Below are positions 6,700-6,902 of a stretch of DNA of 6,902 nucleotides, one piece after another. Source of the stretch: Pseudomonadota bacterium (GTDB taxonomy: Bacteria; Pseudomonadota; Gammaproteobacteria; Pseudomonadales; Azotimanducaceae). Made by a program: the position numbers and the translations under genes. Positions within the stretch are counted from its first letter, which is position 1. Each line of letters opens with the position of its first letter. The stretch covers positions 1 through 6,902 of the forward strand of contig JAQCAK010000099.1 in the NCBI GenBank assembly GCA_027621895.1, read 5' to 3'. Below the pieces are notes generated by a model. It searched no databases. It saw only the letters and a program-made list of their open reading frames with translations, and was not told the origin of the DNA.

Positions 6700-6766
6700 A
6701 CACTTTCCGGTGAAGCTCCTGATGCGCTGGGGAACAGGGAGTTAACGGACGCAAAAAGGTCGTGTG

Positions 6767-6775
6767 TGCTACAGT
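6767..6775 (+). promoter_or_regulatory. Candidate extended -10 promoter for the NIPSNAP-like gene
   Basis: TGC followed by TACAGT (6770-6775) fits an extended -10 element, 34 bases before the ATG at 6810. No good -35 hexamer sits at 16-18 bases; TTAACG at 6742-6747 is 22 bases away. The position is right, but the match is partial. Confidence 0.3.
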
Positions 6776-6809
6776 GCGCGTGCCCAATCAATGAAAGATA
6801 GAAAGTCAA

Positions 6810-6902
6810 ATGTCAGACGCGATAGTTGAGATCAGGGACTACACCATTGACCCTGAGTGGTGGGATGCTTACAAAACCTGGGCGATTGATCATGCAGCCC
6901 CG
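6810..6902 (+). CDS. Probable NIPSNAP-family protein, 3' end missing
   Basis: Only the first 31 codons are in the window. The translation opens MSDAIVEIRDYTIDPEWWDAY, and the pattern of a short strand (IVEIRDYTI) followed by a helix rich in Trp and Tyr is what NIPSNAP-type ferredoxin-like domains show at their start. NIPSNAP proteins are small dimeric alpha-beta barrel proteins, mostly of unknown role in bacteria. An in-frame TGA at 6792-6794 makes ATG 6810 the earliest start, though the ribosome binding site (GAAAG at 6801-6805) is weak. It lies on the same strand as the Nudix gene but behind a 361-base gap, so it probably has its own promoter. The family call rests on a short stretch and could be wrong. 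Confidence 0.6.
   Translation, partial: MSDAIVEIRDYTIDPEWWDAYKTWAIDHAAP

Larger units (their letters stand above)
6449..6809. other. Non-coding gap rich in short inverted repeats
   Basis: About 360 bases with no convincing gene on either strand. A 90-codon minus-strand frame (6537-6809) has only a TTG start, no recognisable motif, and covers the likely promoter of the next gene, so I do not call it. Several short stems are present: TCAGC/GCTGA (6537-6541 with 6547-6551), ACCG/CGGT (6570-6573 with 6579-6582), and CGTCGG/CCGACG (6596-6601 with 6618-6623). There is also a direct repeat GGGACGG (6587-6593 and 6600-6606). No U-tailed terminator is seen behind the Nudix gene. The stretch may be a structured leader, an untranslated RNA, or a decayed gene; I cannot tell which. 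Confidence 0.5.

Noticed and set aside
6537..6809. Minus-strand open frame of 90 codons in the right-hand gap
   Set aside because: TTG start, no visible ribosome binding site or motif, and it would cover the probable promoter of the NIPSNAP-like gene.
6791..6829. Twelve-codon ATG frame overlapping the NIPSNAP-like start
   Set aside because: Considered as a leader peptide, but it has no ribosome binding site, no run of regulatory codons and no attenuator hairpin after it.

Overview
The window looks like ordinary chromosomal DNA from a GC-rich bacterium, most likely a gammaproteobacterium. That placement is inferred from protein resemblance (GlcD is close to the E. coli protein as I remember it), tight gene packing and translational coupling. 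No marker gene fixes the lineage. I see no mobile element, CRISPR array, tRNA or rRNA.

Bases 1-3682 (+ strand) hold glcD-glcE-glcF, the three subunits of the membrane-associated glycolate oxidase. Stop and start codons overlap at both junctions (TGATG and ATGA), so this is one translationally coupled unit. GlcD is cut by the left edge: its frame is open to base 1 and its true start lies upstream. The complex oxidises glycolate to glyoxylate and passes electrons from flavin (GlcD/GlcE) through Fe-S clusters (GlcF) towards the quinone pool.

Bases 3675-4613 (- strand) encode a carbamoyltransferase of the ornithine/aspartate transcarbamylase fold. Its last 8 bases overlap the end of glcF tail to tail. 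The carbamoyl-phosphate side is canonical (STRTR, HPCQ), but the amino-acid side is not: the usual HCLP motif reads HDMP and the usual SMG loop reads DMQ. It is probably annotated argF, but its true substrate is open. This is the most interesting protein in the window.

A 119-base divergent gap (4614-4732) separates it from a + strand cluster: a YedK/HMCES-type SRAP protein that shields abasic DNA sites (4733-5428), an SRPBCC/AHSA1-like protein of unknown ligand (5450-5905), and a zinc-ribbon Nudix hydrolase (5948-6448). The spacings of 21 and 42 bases suggest a short operon. SRAP and Nudix both fit nucleic-acid or nucleotide damage control, but a joint function is only an inference.

Bases 6449-6809 carry no convincing gene. 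The stretch is rich in inverted repeats, including two interleaved pairs at 6649-6699, and has a possible extended -10 promoter near 6770. The right edge (6810-6902) holds the first 31 codons of a probable NIPSNAP-family protein.

I find no clear undescribed multi-gene system. The best leads are the atypical carbamoyltransferase active site, the interleaved repeats in the right-hand gap, and the SRAP-SRPBCC-Nudix neighbourhood.
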